A stretch of DNA of 64,000 bases, from positions 42,869,654-42,933,653 of the forward strand of contig NW_020954599.1 in assembly GCF_900497805.2 (NCBI RefSeq). The letters run 5' to 3'. The position numbers were made by a program, and so were the translations under genes. Origin of the DNA: Vombatus ursinus. Taxonomy: Eukaryota; Chordata; Mammalia; Diprotodontia; Vombatidae. The notes beneath the pieces were generated by a model that searched no databases, was not told the DNA's origin, and saw nothing but the letters and a program-made list of their open reading frames with translations. Positions 1 through 11,408 of this stretch are shown in pieces (position 1 is the stretch's first letter; the number at the start of each line of letters is the position of its first letter).

Positions 1-35
1 TTAGATTATTGTATTGCTAAGAAGAGCTAAGTCTA

Positions 36-3000
36 TCAAAGTTGATCATCACACAATGTTACTGTTACTGTGTATAATGTTCTCCCGGTTCTGCTCACTT
101 CACTCAGCATCAGTTCATGTAAGACTTCCCAGGTTTTTCTGAAATCTGCCTGCTGATCATTTCTCATAGAAAAATAGTATTCCATTACATTCATATACCA
201 CAAGTTGTTCAGACATTCCTCAATTGATGGGCATCCCCTCAATTTCCAATTCTTTCTCACTACATAAAGAGCTGTTATAAATATTTTTGTATATGTGGGT
301 CTTTTTCCCTTTTTTATGATCACCTAATAGTGATATTGCTGCCTCAAAGGATACACATAGTTTTATAGCCCTTTGTGCATAGTTCCAAATTGTTCTCCAG
401 AATGGTTGGATTAGTTTACAATTCTACTAACAATGCATTAGTGCTTCAATTTTCCCACATCTTCTCCAACATTCATCATTTTCCTGTTTTGTCATGTTAG
501 CCAATCTGATAGGTATGATGTAGTACCTCAGAGCTGTTTTGATTTGTATTTCTCCAATTTAGAGCATTTTTTGACATGACTATAGATAGCTTTAATTTCT
601 TCATCTGAAAACTGCCTGTTCTTATCCTTTGACCATTTATCAATTGGGGAATGACTTGTATTCTTATGGATGTGATTTAGTTCTCAATGTATTTTAGAAA
701 TAAGGCCTTTATCAGAAACATTGGCTTTAAAAAATTGTTTCCCAGATTTTTACTTTCCTTCTAATCTTGGTTACATTGATTTTGTTTGTGCAAAACCTTT
801 TTAATTTAATGTAATCAAAATTATCCATTTTGCATTTCAGAATATTCTCTGTCTCTTATCTGATCATAAATTCTTCCCTTCTCCATAGATCTGACATTTG
901 CTTATGGTATCCCCCTTTATGTCTAAATCATGTGCCCATTTTGACCTTATCTTGGTAAATGGAGAAAGATGTTGGTTTATGCCTAGTTTCTGCCGTAGTA
1001 TCTTACAGCTTAACCAGCAGTTTTTGTCAAATAATGAGTTCTTATCCCAGAAACTGCAGTCTTTGGGTTTATGAAATAGTAGATTACTATAGTCATTAAA
1101 TACTGTGTTTTGTGTACCTAACCTATTTCACTGAATTAACATTCTATTTCTTAGCCAGTACCAAATAGTTTTGATGATTGCTGCTTTATATTATATTTTT
1201 TCATCTGGTATGGCTAGGCCACCTTCCCTTGCATTTCTTTTCTTTCATTCCCTTGATGACTTTGACCTTATGTTCTTTCAGATGAATTTTGTTAGTATTT
1301 TTTCTAGCTCTATAAAATACTTTTAAGAGTTTGATTGGCATGCACAGAATAAGGAAATTAATTTAGGTAGAATAGTAATTTTTATTATACTAGGTTGGCC
1401 TGCCCATGAGCAACTGATGTTTTTTTTTTTCAATTATTTAGATCTGACTTTATTTGTATGAAAAAATATTTTGTAATTTTATTCCTATAGTTTCTGGGTT
1501 TGTCTTGGAAAGTAGACTTCCAAATATTTTATATAGTCTTCAATTATTTTAAATGGAATTTCTTTCTATCTCTTGGTTCTGGGCCTTTTTAGTAATATAT
1601 AGAAATGCTGATGATTTATGTGAGTTTATTTTATATCCTGCAACTTTGCTAAAGTTGTTAATTATTTGAAGCCATTTTTAGTTGATTTCCTATACCATTA
1701 TATCATCTGCCAAGAGTGACAGCTTTGTTTGCTCATTGCCTGTTCTCATTTCTTCAATTTTTTTCTTCTCTTATTGTTAAAGCTAACATTTTTAGTACAA
1801 CATTGAATAAGAATGATGATAATGGACATTCTTATTTCACCCCTGATCTTATTGGGAAAGCTTCTAGCTTATCCTCATTACAATAATGCTTGCTGATGGT
1901 TTAGTAAGATACTACTTATCATTTCAGGGAAGATGCTGTTGATTCCAATGATCTCTAGTGTTTTTTTTTTTTTTAATAGGAATGGGTGCTGTATTTTGTC
2001 AAAATCTTTTTCTGCATCTATTGAGATAGTCATATGATTTCTGTTAATTTTACTATTGATATGGACAATTATTCTGATAGTTTTGTTAATAATGAATTGG
2101 CCCTGCATTCCTGGGATAAGTCCCACCTGGTCATAATATATTATCTGATGATCAATTGCTGTAATCTTTTAGCTAATATTTTATTTAAAATTTTTGCATC
2201 CACATCAGGGAAATTGGTCTATAATTTTCTTGTTCTGTTTTGGCTCTTCCTGGTTTAGTTATCAGCATCATATTTGTATCATAAAAATAATTTGGTAGGA
2301 CTTCTTTGCCTATTTTCCCAAATAGCTTATATAGTATTGGAATCAACTGTTCTTTACATGTTTGATAGAATTTATTTGTAAATCCATCTGGCCCTGAAGA
2401 CTTTTTCTTAGGGAGTTCTTTGATGGCTTGTCCAATGTCTTATCTGAAATGGGGTTGTGTTTTATTTCATCTTATACTGATCTGGGCAATTTTCATTTTT
2501 GTAAATATTCATCAATTTCACTTAGATTGTCAGATTTATTGGCATATAGTTGCGCAAAATTGTTCCTAATTATTGTTTTAGTTTCCTCTTCATTAGTGGT
2601 GAATTCACTCTTTTCATTTTTTGATACTGATAATTTGATTTTCTTCTTTTTTTAATCAAATTAACCAAAGATTTATGTATCTCATTGGTTTTTTTTTCAG
2701 AAAACCAGCCCTTAGTTTTATTAGTTCAATAGTTTTCTTAAATTCAATTTCATTAATCTCTCATTTGATTTTCAGAATTTCTAATTTGATATTTAATTAG
2801 ATATTTTTAATTTGTTCTTTTTCTAGCTTTTTAGTTGCATGCCCAATTCATTGATCTCCTCTTTCTGTATTTTATTCATGTAAGCATTTAAAAATATACA
2901 ACTTCACTTAAGAACTGCTTTGGTTGCATCTCATTAGTTTTGATATGTTGTCTCATTACTGTCATTCTCTCTGATGCAATTATTTATTGTTTCTATGATT

Positions 3001-4890
3001 TGTTGTTTAACTCACTCATTCTTATATTTATTATGTCAAAATCAACATGTACTCACATTTTCTGTGTATATCCCTTCTAACTGCCCTAACAAGGATACAG
3101 TTATCAACAATTACAAGTGTCATCTTCCTATAGGGATGTAAACAATTTGAATTCATTGAATAATTTTTTTCTTTTCTGTTTACCTGTTTATACTTCTCTT
3201 GAGTCTTGTATTTAATGATCAAATTTCCTGTTTAGCTCTAGTCATTTCATTAGGAATGATTGAAGGTCCCCTATTTCATTAAATGTCTATCTTTCCCCAT
3301 GAAAAATTATGTTCAGTTTTGCTGGGTGGTTGCTTCTTGGTTGCAATCCAAGTTCCTTTGCCTTCTGGAATATCAAGTTTCATTTTTTCTTCTAACTTTC
3401 TTATTTGACTTTAAAATCCTTTTAGAGTTCTTCCAAGAAGTCTTTTTGGACTTCAAACCAATTCATATTCCTCTTTGAGATTTCCCATGTAGGCATTATG
3501 ACAATGTTGTCTTCTTCTGAGTTTGTGTTTTGAATTTACCTGTTACCATTGAAGATCTCTATGGTCAGGGTTCTTTTTTGCTTCTTGCTCATATTTTTGC
3601 TTCTTTTGTGGCTTTAAAGTTGAACTCTTCTCCTGGAGCACAGAGGGTGCAGTCCCAAGCTTCTTGTGCTGGGGATCAGGAGCCTGGTCACTTGCTTTGT
3701 GCACTGAGGTCTTAAGTGTTGTTGGCTTGTTCACTGAGTTGGATGGCCTGACTTTGTTGTGATTGTTGTTGCTTGGTTTCTGGGGCTGGCAATTTGTCTT
3801 CTGTGCTGGAGCTAAAGTCTTCACAACTGGACTGCTATGGCAATGGGCTGCTGAGCCAGGTCCAAGGGGCTTCAGTTGTTGATCTGTACTGTGGCTAAGA
3901 GCCTCCTATTCACTTTCCTGGACACCATCTGCCCTGGTCTGTGCTTCCCTTTTACGTAAGTGAGACAGACCTTTCCTAAAGTGCTTCTAAGTTACCTTAA
4001 GCTGGAAAATAGTTTCACTTTACCTTTTTATATGTTCTGTTGCTCCATTATCCCTTTAGACATTCAATTTAATGTTGTTTCTGAGGGAAACTGGGGAGAG
4101 CTCTGGAAATTTCTTGGCTTCTCTCCACCATCTTGGCTCTATCGCCCCTCATTCTTTAGGATTTGATTATTTTCTTCCCAATTAATTTTTGGTCTATCTT
4201 TCCATGGACCTTTATTACATGCAATGTTCATTGCATCATGATCTGAAAGTGATGCATTTACTATTTCTGCCTTTCTACATTGGATTGTGAGGTTTTTATG
4301 CCCTAATTCATGGTCAGTTTTTGTGTTGATGTTATGTACTACTGAGAAAAAATATATATTCCTTTCAAACCCTATTCAGTTTTAACCAGAGGTCTATCAT
4401 ATCTAATGCTTCTAAAATTCTATTCACTTTCTTACCTTCTTACTTGTTTATTTTATGGTTAGATTTATCTAGTTTTGAGAGGGAGCTTCAACTCCTCCAC
4501 TAGTATAGTTTTGCTGTATATTTCTCCCTGTAATTCACTTAATTTCTCCTCTAAGAATTTGGGTGCTATGCCACTTGGTTTAGTATTGTTTAGTATTGAT
4601 TCTCCTTTATTGTCTATGGTAACTTTTAGCAAGATGCAGTTTACCTCCTTATCTCTTTTAATTAGATCTACTTTTGCTTTTACTTTATCTGACATCGGGA
4701 TTACTGCCCTTTCTTTTTTTTTTAACCTCAACTGAAGCATCATATATTTTGCTCCAGCCTTTTACATTTACTCTTTGTGTATCTCTCTATTTCAAATGTG
4801 TTTCTTGTAAACAACATATTGTAGGATTATGGTTTTTAATCAGTTCTGCTATCCAGTTCTGTTTTATGGAAGAGTTTATCCCATTCACAT
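36..4890 (-). pseudogene. L1 ORF2 remnant (endonuclease-reverse transcriptase)
   Basis: In L1, ORF2p nicks target DNA with an APE-type endonuclease and reverse-transcribes the L1 RNA in place. Here the C-terminal end is open from 323 to 36. The reverse transcriptase core is seen at 1878-2126 with SIDAEKDFDKIQ, the motif A region that carries the first catalytic aspartate. The motif C region lies near 1700-1715 and reads LLADD in place of the usual FADD. The endonuclease N-terminus is near 4890. The frame is interrupted by stops, shifts and the 3024-4147 insertion. It cannot encode a working protein, but the domain order is intact. Confidence 0.85.
3024..4147 (-). mobile_element. L1 5' piece (5' UTR + shrunken ORF1 + spacer) nested in ORF2 of the outer L1
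   Basis: The block runs from a 5' UTR end (CCATCTTGG near 4128-4136, minus strand) through an ORF1 start at 3592 to the ORF1-ORF2 spacer. It then stops at 3024. The flanks read ctcattctt at 3015-3023 and again at 4148-4156, a 9-base TSD. The outer ORF2 is collinear on either side. Inside, ORF1 has lost about 650 bases between two points near 3371 and 3390, as seen by alignment to 5690-6340. No poly(A) tract is visible at the 3' side, and an AATAAA lies just before it on the minus strand. It could be an ORF1-only (HAL1-like) copy or a 3'-truncated L1. Confidence 0.75.
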
Positions 4891-5500
4891 TCACAGTTAT
4901 GATTAACTGTTTTTCTCTTCATCATATTCCCTCCTCATTTATATTTTTCACTCTCCTTTCACCTTTTGTACCTCACCAGTGCTTTTCTTCTGACTATCAC
5001 CTCCCTCAATCTGCCCTCCTTTCTTTCAGCCCCCCCTTTTCTTTTCCCTACTATTTCTTCCTTATTTACCCATTTCCTTTTCTCTCCCCTTTTTCTTCTT
5101 ACTTCCCAATAGGGAAGATAAATTTCTACACCCAATGGAATGTTTGTGTTATTCCCTCTTTGAGCCAAATATGATGAAAGGTTCAAATAATGCTCACCCC
5201 TTCCCTTCTTTCCCTCTACTGTCACAGGTCATTTGTTCTTCTTTATGTGATATAATTTATCACATTTTGCCTCCTCCTTTCCTTTTCTCCCAGTGCAATC
5301 TTTTTTTCACCTTTTAATTATTTGTTTATGTCATTACATCAAAGTCTACTTATACCCACATCTTATGTTTATGCATAACTCTTCTAACTGCCTTAGTAAA
5401 GATGCAGTTCTCAAGACTTACAAGTATCATCTTCCCATGTAGGAATGTAAACAATTTAACCTTATTGAATAACATTTTTTTCCCTTTCCTGTGTACCTTT

Positions 5501-6554
5501 TTATGCTTCTCTTGAGCCTTGTTTTTGAAGATCAGATTTTCTTTTCAGCTCTGCTCTTTTCATCAGGAATGATTGAAAGTCTCCTGTTTCATTGAGTGCT
5601 ATCTTTTTGCGTGAAAGATTATGCTCAATTTTGTTGGGTAGTTGATTCTTGGTTGCAATCCAAGCTCCTTTGTCTTCTGGAATATCATCTTCCAAGCCTC
5701 CACTCCTTTAATGTAGATCCTCCTAAGTCCTGTGTAATCCTAACTGTGGCTCCATGACATTTAAATTATTTCTTTCTGGCTGCTTGCAGTATTTTCTTCT
5801 TGAACTGATAACTCTGGCATTTAGCTACAATATTCCTTGGAGTTTTCATTTTGGAATCCCTTTCAGGAGGTGATTGGTAGATTCTTTCAATGACTCTTTT
5901 ATATTTTGATTTCAGGATTATCAGGGGTGTTTTTCTTGATAATTTCTTTAAAGATGCTACCCAGTCTCTTTTTTTTGATCATGGTTTTAAGGTAAACCAA
6001 TAATTCTTAAATCTCTACTAGATCTATTTTCCAGGTCAGTTGTTTTTCTGATGAGGTTTTTAAAATTTTCTTCCAGTTTTTCATTGTTTTGATTTTGTTT
6101 GATTGATTCTTGATGTATCACAGAGTCATTAGCTTCCATTTGCCCAATTATAATTTTTAAGAAATTATTTTCTTCAGTAACTTTTGTACCTCCTTTTCCA
6201 TTTCAGCAATTCTAGTTTTTAAAAAGTTGTTTTTTTCAGTGCATTTTTTTTCCATTTGGCTAATTGTATCTTAAAGTCAATTTTTGTCCTTCCTTTTCCA
6301 AGTCATTTACTCTGTCTTTCATACCTCTGGTTTCTTTTCCCAATGCTTCTTCTACTTCTCTTATTTGACTTTTAAAATCCTTTTTGAGTTTTTCCAAAAA
6401 GGCTTTTTGTACTTGTTACCAATTCATACCTCCCTTTGAGGTTTCAGATACAGCTGTATTGACAGTACTGTCCACTTCTCAGTTTGTGTTTTGATCTTCC
6501 CTGTCATCATATTAATTCTCTATGGTCAAAGTTCTTTGTTTGCTTGTTGCTCAT
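5501..6554 (-). pseudogene. L1 ORF1 remnant (RNA-binding chaperone)
   Basis: ORF1p is a trimeric nucleic-acid chaperone that coats L1 RNA. The start is placed at 6554-6552, where the sequence reads ATGAGCAACAAGC, matching the MSKKQK-type start of other copies here. The last 64 residues are open at 5695-5501 and include the typical C-terminal run NETGDFQSFLMKRAELKRK. The coiled-coil region lies at the 5' side (about 6400-6100). The frame is broken in several places. Confidence 0.8.
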
Positions 6555-6575
6555 TTTTGGCCTATTCCATGAATT

Positions 6576-6830
6576 TTTTGAGAGAAATATAATTTTAACT
6601 GAAATATAAAATAAGAAAAAAAGAAAAGAAATGTCATGTGTACAGCAGAGGAGAGGATTCAAGATACATAGCAATAACTTTTCATTTCAAGAAAGCCTAC
6701 GTATTAAATACTGTGCATTATGTTGAAAACTGTATGTATATACTATATGCAATATACACTTATACATATGTACAAATATATACATACATAAACATATAAT
6801 TTCTCTAAGAGTTTCTACTCCCAATCTTTG
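6576..6830. other. AT-rich stretch, unclassified
   Basis: This is A-rich and TATA-rich sequence between two L1-related blocks. No open frame or recognisable repeat is seen. It may include the degraded 3' tail of the element to its right. Confidence 0.5.
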
Positions 6831-7499
6831 TTTTTATGTTTGTGCATATCCCTTTTTCTTTCTATCTCTCCTAACTCTTCTACTTTACTTCTTTCTGCTA
6901 CCTTACCCTCCTATTACTTAATGTATCCTTACTGCAGCAATCACTCCCTTATCTTCCTTTTCCCCTAAATCCAAATTCCCTTCTACACCCCTCCCCTTTT
7001 AACCTATTAACACTTCCTTTCTAAAGATCCCTCCTTTATCCTCTTCCCCCTCCCTATCACCTTGGGGTTTTATTTATTTCTAAATTTAGGAGACTTTTAT
7101 ACTCTTCTAAATGTATATATATTTCCCCCTTTTAAACCTATTCCTTATGAGAGTAGCTTTCCAGAACTAGTGGCCCCCTCCACCATCTAATTCCTCTGTA
7201 TTGGTTCTTCCTCTTGCACCTCATTTGTAAAAGGTAATTATTCTTTCAGCTATACTTGAATGGTTTTACTTTTTGAAGTCATATCATGCTCAGGTCTACC
7301 TCAATCTTCCTTATAAGTTACCTAATTACTAGTAACAATCTTAGACATAGGTTTTACATTTTTCATACATAAAAGGTAAACATTCTATCATTATTTAGTC
7401 CCTTGTAATTGGTTATTGTTTTGTACCTTGTATTTCTCTTGGCTTTTGTATGTTAAATCTATTGAGTTCAGGGTTTTTTTTTTAATAAAGACTTGAAAG

Positions 7500-8587
7500 T
7501 CTGACAATTGATTAAATGTCAATTTTTTTTCATTCAGAATTATGCTTAGCTTTGCTGGATTTGATATTTTTAGCCAGAAGCCCAGTTCTTTTGCTCTTCA
7601 ATATGTAGTGTTCCAAGACCTGTGATTTTATAGTGTCACCACTGCTAGGTCTTGTGTGATTTTGAATGTGGTACTGCCATATGTAAATTGTTTTTTTTTG
7701 TTGCTCTTAATATTTTGTCCTTGATCTGGGGGTTTCAGAATTTGACTATAATATTCCTGTAAGTTTTCCTCATAGGATCTCTTTCATGTGGTGATTGGTA
7801 GATTTTTTTTCTATTTCTACTTTCCCCTCTAGTTCTAATGCTTCAGAACAATTTTCTTTAATTATTTCTTGTATTATTACATCAAGATTCTTTTTTTATC
7901 AGAACTTTCAGGTAATCCAATTATTTTTATGTTTTCTCTTTTTGATCTGTTCTCCAGATTCATCATTTTTCTTATGAGATATTTCACATTGTCTTCTATT
8001 TTTCATTCTTCATATATATTTATATTCATTCTTCATATATATATAGATATAGATATAGATATAAAATTTCTTCATCTCTTAAACTTTGCCAGCTTCCCCT
8101 TGCCCAGTTCCACTTTTCAAGGAATCATTTCCTTCCTTAAGATTCTGGATCTCGGGGCAGCTAGGTGGCGCAGTGCATAGAGCACCGGCCCTGAAGTCAG
8201 GAGGACCTGAGTTCAAATCTGGCCTCAGACCAAACACTTGACACTTACTAGCTGTGTGACCCTGGGCAAGTCACTTAACCCCAATTGCCTAAAAAAAAAA
8301 AAAGATTCTGAATCTCCTTTTCTAATTGGTTTCTTTTCATAATCTTCTTGTTTTTCTTGTGTTATTCTTATTTTTTAAAATTTTTCCTCAATCTCTCTCA
8401 TTTGATTTTTAAAGTCTTTTTTAAGTTCTTCAATGAGTTCTTTTTGGCCAAGTGGCCATTTGACATTACTCTTTGGGGTAAAAAGAGGGTTTCTTTGTTT
8501 CAGTATCCTCCTCTGAAACAAACCCCCATCTTCTCTATTCCTGTAGTAGCTCTCTATGATTGGATTCTTTCTCCTTTGCCTGTGCAT
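7500..8587 (-). pseudogene. ORF1 remnant of the element at 6831-9442
   Basis: The N-terminal 70 residues are open (8587-8375) and end in KELIEELKKDFKNQMREIEE, the charged segment that leads into the coiled coil of L1 ORF1p. Downstream similarity to the RNA-recognition and C-terminal domains continues to about 7500 but is broken by stops and by the SINE at 8154-8301. Confidence 0.7.
8154..8301 (+). mobile_element. tRNA-derived SINE, Australian-marsupial type (WSINE1-like), young
   Basis: It opens GGGGCAGCTAGGTGGCGCAG and carries a Pol III B-box-like GAGTTCAAATC and the core segment GTGTGACCCTGGGCAAGTCA. It closes with a run of As. The flanks at 8139-8153 and 8302-8316 match at 14 of 15 bases (aagattctggatctc and aagattctgaatctc), a clear TSD. 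SINEs of this kind are moved in trans by a LINE, probably L1 given the A tail. It sits inside an L1-related ORF1 and is therefore younger than it. Confidence 0.93.
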
Positions 8588-9442
8588 CTTTTTGTAATAA
8601 TTTAGTTTTTGTAATCACCTCTAGTCCTGGAGTATGGAGAATTGTGCTTTTAATCCTCTTCAGTTCTCCCCTCTGACCTTGAACTCAAACCAAGACCTCT
8701 AGCCTCCTTTAAGTGCCCACAGTAGAGGCATCCTCATCACACTGCTTCTGCACTCACTGGGCCTTTCTTGCCCCAACCATGTCTCTGCAGCACAGCTGGG
8801 TCTGGTGTTCCTTGTCAGCAGAAGTTCCCTCAATCTTCTCCAGGTCAGAGGCCCAACTCCCCTCACTGTTCCCAGAGTAAAAATTATGATGGCTGGGGTA
8901 GAGGCAGCCCCTCAAACCAGCTAATCCCAGGGCTTGCCACTTACTGTTTAAGCAGCTTGCAGCTTGTTGTTAAATAGGACCCTGGTCACTGGTTTTTTGC
9001 ACTGGTGCCTCAGTTGCTGGTGGCTTGCTTACTGAGCTGGGGGTGACCCAGCCTACCCAAGCCTGTTGTTATCTGTTTTCCAAGGCTGTCAACTTGTCCT
9101 CTGCTCTGGTGCTGGAGGCCTTACAGCTAGTCTGCTGTGCCACTGACCTGCTGAGCCAGGACTGAGAGACCTCACTTGTTGATCTGTGCTGTGACTAAGA
9201 GCCTCCCCCTGGCTTTTCCAGACACCATCTGCACTGGGCTGTGCTTCCCTTTTTCCCAAGTGAGGCAGATCTTTCCTGAAGTCCTTCTAAGTTATCTTAA
9301 GCCAGAAATTATTTCACTGTTATTTTGTAGGTTCTGTCTCTCCAGAATCCATTTAGAGGCTTGATTTAAAACTATGAGAGAAACCTGGGAGAGCTCAGCC
9401 ACCTTCCTGGCTTCTCTCCATCATCTTGGTTCCTCCTCCCTG

Positions 9443-10296
9443 ATACAGTAATTTCTTAATGAGTTTTTTCTCTCTGTCTCCCTATCTCTTTATCTCTCTG
9501 TCTTTTTGTCTCTTTCTGTCTCTTTATCAACTATTGACCTACCTACCTGTATTAAGTTAGATTGTTTGAAAGTAGCATACTTATATTATCTTAGCTACCC
9601 ACAGAAACATTTTTTTCAGAGTTAAGTTTTAATATTATGTCCTCAGATTTTATAGAATGGTGATTTAATAAGTATTCATTTGGGCAACATCACTCCCTCT
9701 GGCAAATCCCTAAAGACATTGTTTGTTTCTGTCCTTGAATAGCTTTGAATTCTGAAAAACAATCAGAGGTAAAGGTATGACTTTTCAGATGAACTTGTAA
9801 AATTTAGTTTATTGAACAATGAAAACTTCTTAATATATGTCCACATTTCCCATTTCTTTAGCTGCTAGGGATAGCAGAATTAAATCCACTCAATTGCAAT
9901 AATTCACTTTACTCAAGTTCTGTGAAATATCTATATCTTCTTTTAAGTTCCCTTTTTATTTTTATTTGTGATTTTTGAAATAGATAATGTCAAATTCTTT
10001 TAGGAATTTGATTGAGACCAATTATGATTTCATAGAGCCAGTGATGAAGCATGCTAATCACCTCCTGATAGAGAGGTAATGGTTTCAACATGCAGAATAA
10101 GACATAGGTGGCTAAGAATGGCCAATCTAGTAAATTGTTTCCTTGATTAAGCATACTTCTCACAGGGATTTTACTTTCCTTTTATTTCTTCTAATGAGAG
10201 TTTGGGGAAGAATAAATGCTTAGTTATTGAAAAAAATTCATGAAAAACATAGACTGAGTATAATTCTGAAGTAACCAAATAATCACCATAAAAAGT
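9443..10296. other. Unclassified sequence, no gene seen
   Basis: About 850 bases with no coding signal, no recognisable repeat and a short CT-rich run (9465-9530). Confidence 0.6.
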
Positions 10297-10440
10297 CAGT
10301 CAATCAATAAGCATTTGTTAAACAATTTCTATGTGCCAAGCATGATTCTAAGCATTGTGCCGTCAGAATTTCAGAGGTAGAAGGGAGCTGAACTCAGAAG
10401 TCATCTTGTCCAGCTTATTCCTGAACAGGTAGCTCATCTA
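10297..10440 (-). mobile_element. L2 3' end fragment followed by an inverted MIR/MAR-like SINE fragment
   Basis: AATAAGCATTTGTTAAACAA then CTATGTGCCAAGC is the inverted 3' end of an ancient L2 LINE. The next 80 bases match the inverted tail (GAAGTCATCTTGTCCAGC) of the old core-SINE seen elsewhere in this window. Confidence 0.6.
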
Positions 10441-10510
10441 CAATGCGCTAATAAGTAGTCATTTGGCATCCACTTGAAGATATTTTTAAGGCTATAAAAA
10501 ATCATGACAG

Positions 10511-10673
10511 AGGGGCAGCTAGGTGGCATGGTGGACAGGGCACTGGCCCTGGATTCAGGAGGACCTGAGTTCATATCCGGCCTCAGACACATAACACTTA
10601 CTATCTGCATGACCCTGGGCAAGTCACTTAACCCCATTGCCCAATCAAAAAACAAACAAACAAAAAAACCCCC
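10511..10673 (+). mobile_element. tRNA-derived SINE (WSINE1-like) with perfect TSD
   Basis: Same family as the SINE at 8154: GGGGCAGCTAGGTGGCATGG start, GAGTTCATATC at the B-box position, GCAAGTCACTTAACCCC, then an A/C-rich tail (10648-10673). The flanks carry a perfect 13-base duplication, AAAATCATGACAG, at 10498-10510 and 10674-10686, which marks a recent insertion. Confidence 0.95.
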
Positions 10674-10686
10674 AAAATCATGACAG

Positions 10687-11059
10687 ATCAATGGGGAAAT
10701 CAAGAAATGAGAAGGAAATAATAGTCCCTTGGGAGCAGGTTATTCAGAGAAGGGGCCATAGGTCCTATCTAGGTAAATCTTTTATTTATACTGCAGAGAT
10801 GTAAATCAAGGTGGGGAGTCTGCATAAGGAAAATGTTGGAGAGAAATATCAGGAGAAGACAGAAGATAATCTGTATTTGGTAGGATATCCCCAAATCTGA
10901 ATGGAGCAGTACCAAGAAAGAGAATGACCCAAGCACATTTAGTATAAGATATGCAATAAAGGTGTAAGCTAAATTCGTTAAAAGGCATTTTAGCACCTAC
11001 TATATATAGTGCATTCTATTATCCTTGTCATCCATTGACTGAAGTGATGTAATTCAATA
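10687..11059. other. Unclassified sequence, no gene seen
   Basis: No repeat or gene recognised. The minus-strand open frames here do not resemble any protein I know. Confidence 0.5.
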
Positions 11060-11200
11060 AAAATTATCCTGAATTCATTAAATGCCTACCATGTGCCAGA
11101 TATTGTACTAGAGGCTGGAGACAGGCAAAAATAAAAGCAGCCCCTACCCTCAAGGAGGTCATTCTAATTATATTAAAGTGAGAAAACATATTCTATGAGG
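11060..11200 (-). mobile_element. L2 LINE 3' end fragment
   Basis: CATTAAATGCCTACCATGTG, then CTGGAGACAGGCAAAAATAA and CCCTCAAGGAGGTCATTCTA, is the inverted L2 3' UTR. The copy is old and diverged. Confidence 0.7.
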
Positions 11201-11408
11201 AAGGATATATTCAAGATAGGTAAAAAAAAAAGCCTTCTGTAACAAAGTGGGAAATAATTCTTAAAGGGAAAGAGATTGTCCTAAATGGAAGAATTAAAAT
11301 AAAAGAATATTAAATGCCTACTGACAAAAAAAAAGTAGCTATCAGCCCTTTGCTATACCAAGATCAAAGCACATATATTTCTTTTTTCTTGTTTGAAGTA
11401 ATTACATG

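Larger units (their letters stand above)
1..6575 (-). mobile_element. Near-full-length LINE-1 (L1), 3' end beyond the left edge
   Basis: Read on the minus strand, this is a marsupial-type L1. It has ORF1 (6554 down to 5501), a purine-rich spacer (about 5500-4900) and ORF2 (about 4890-36), with the 3' UTR lost beyond position 1. The 5' UTR is missing: similarity to other copies stops about 20 bases upstream of the ORF1 start. The body is split at 3024-4147 by a second L1 piece flanked by a short TSD, and ORF2 similarity resumes exactly at 4148. Both ORFs carry several stops and frame changes, so the copy is dead. The match of the whole layout to the copy at 38212-45815 is the main support. Confidence 0.9.
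6831..9442 (-). mobile_element. L1/HAL1-like element: 5' UTR + ORF1 + pyrimidine-rich 3' region, no ORF2 seen
   Basis: On the minus strand the 5' end is at about 9442 (CATCTTGG at 9422-9429). It is followed by a 5' UTR to about 8588, an ORF1 start at 8587, ORF1 sequence to about 7500, and a stretch that is purine-rich on its coding strand to about 6830. No ORF2 motif occurs. The ORF1 belongs to a different subfamily from its neighbours: its C-terminal part aligns only loosely to the others. A SINE lies inside at 8154-8301. It is either an ORF1-only (HAL1-like) copy or an L1 that lost its 3' part. Confidence 0.65.

Noticed and set aside
4674-5174. 166-codon plus-strand frame rich in Phe, Ser and Leu, looking like transmembrane segments
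   Set aside because: It is the complement of the purine-rich L1 spacer and endonuclease start. Pyrimidine-rich DNA gives hydrophobic translations in this way.
8154-8301. tRNA gene
   Set aside because: The B-box-like and A-box-like words belong to a SINE head. No cloverleaf is kept and an A tail with TSD follows.
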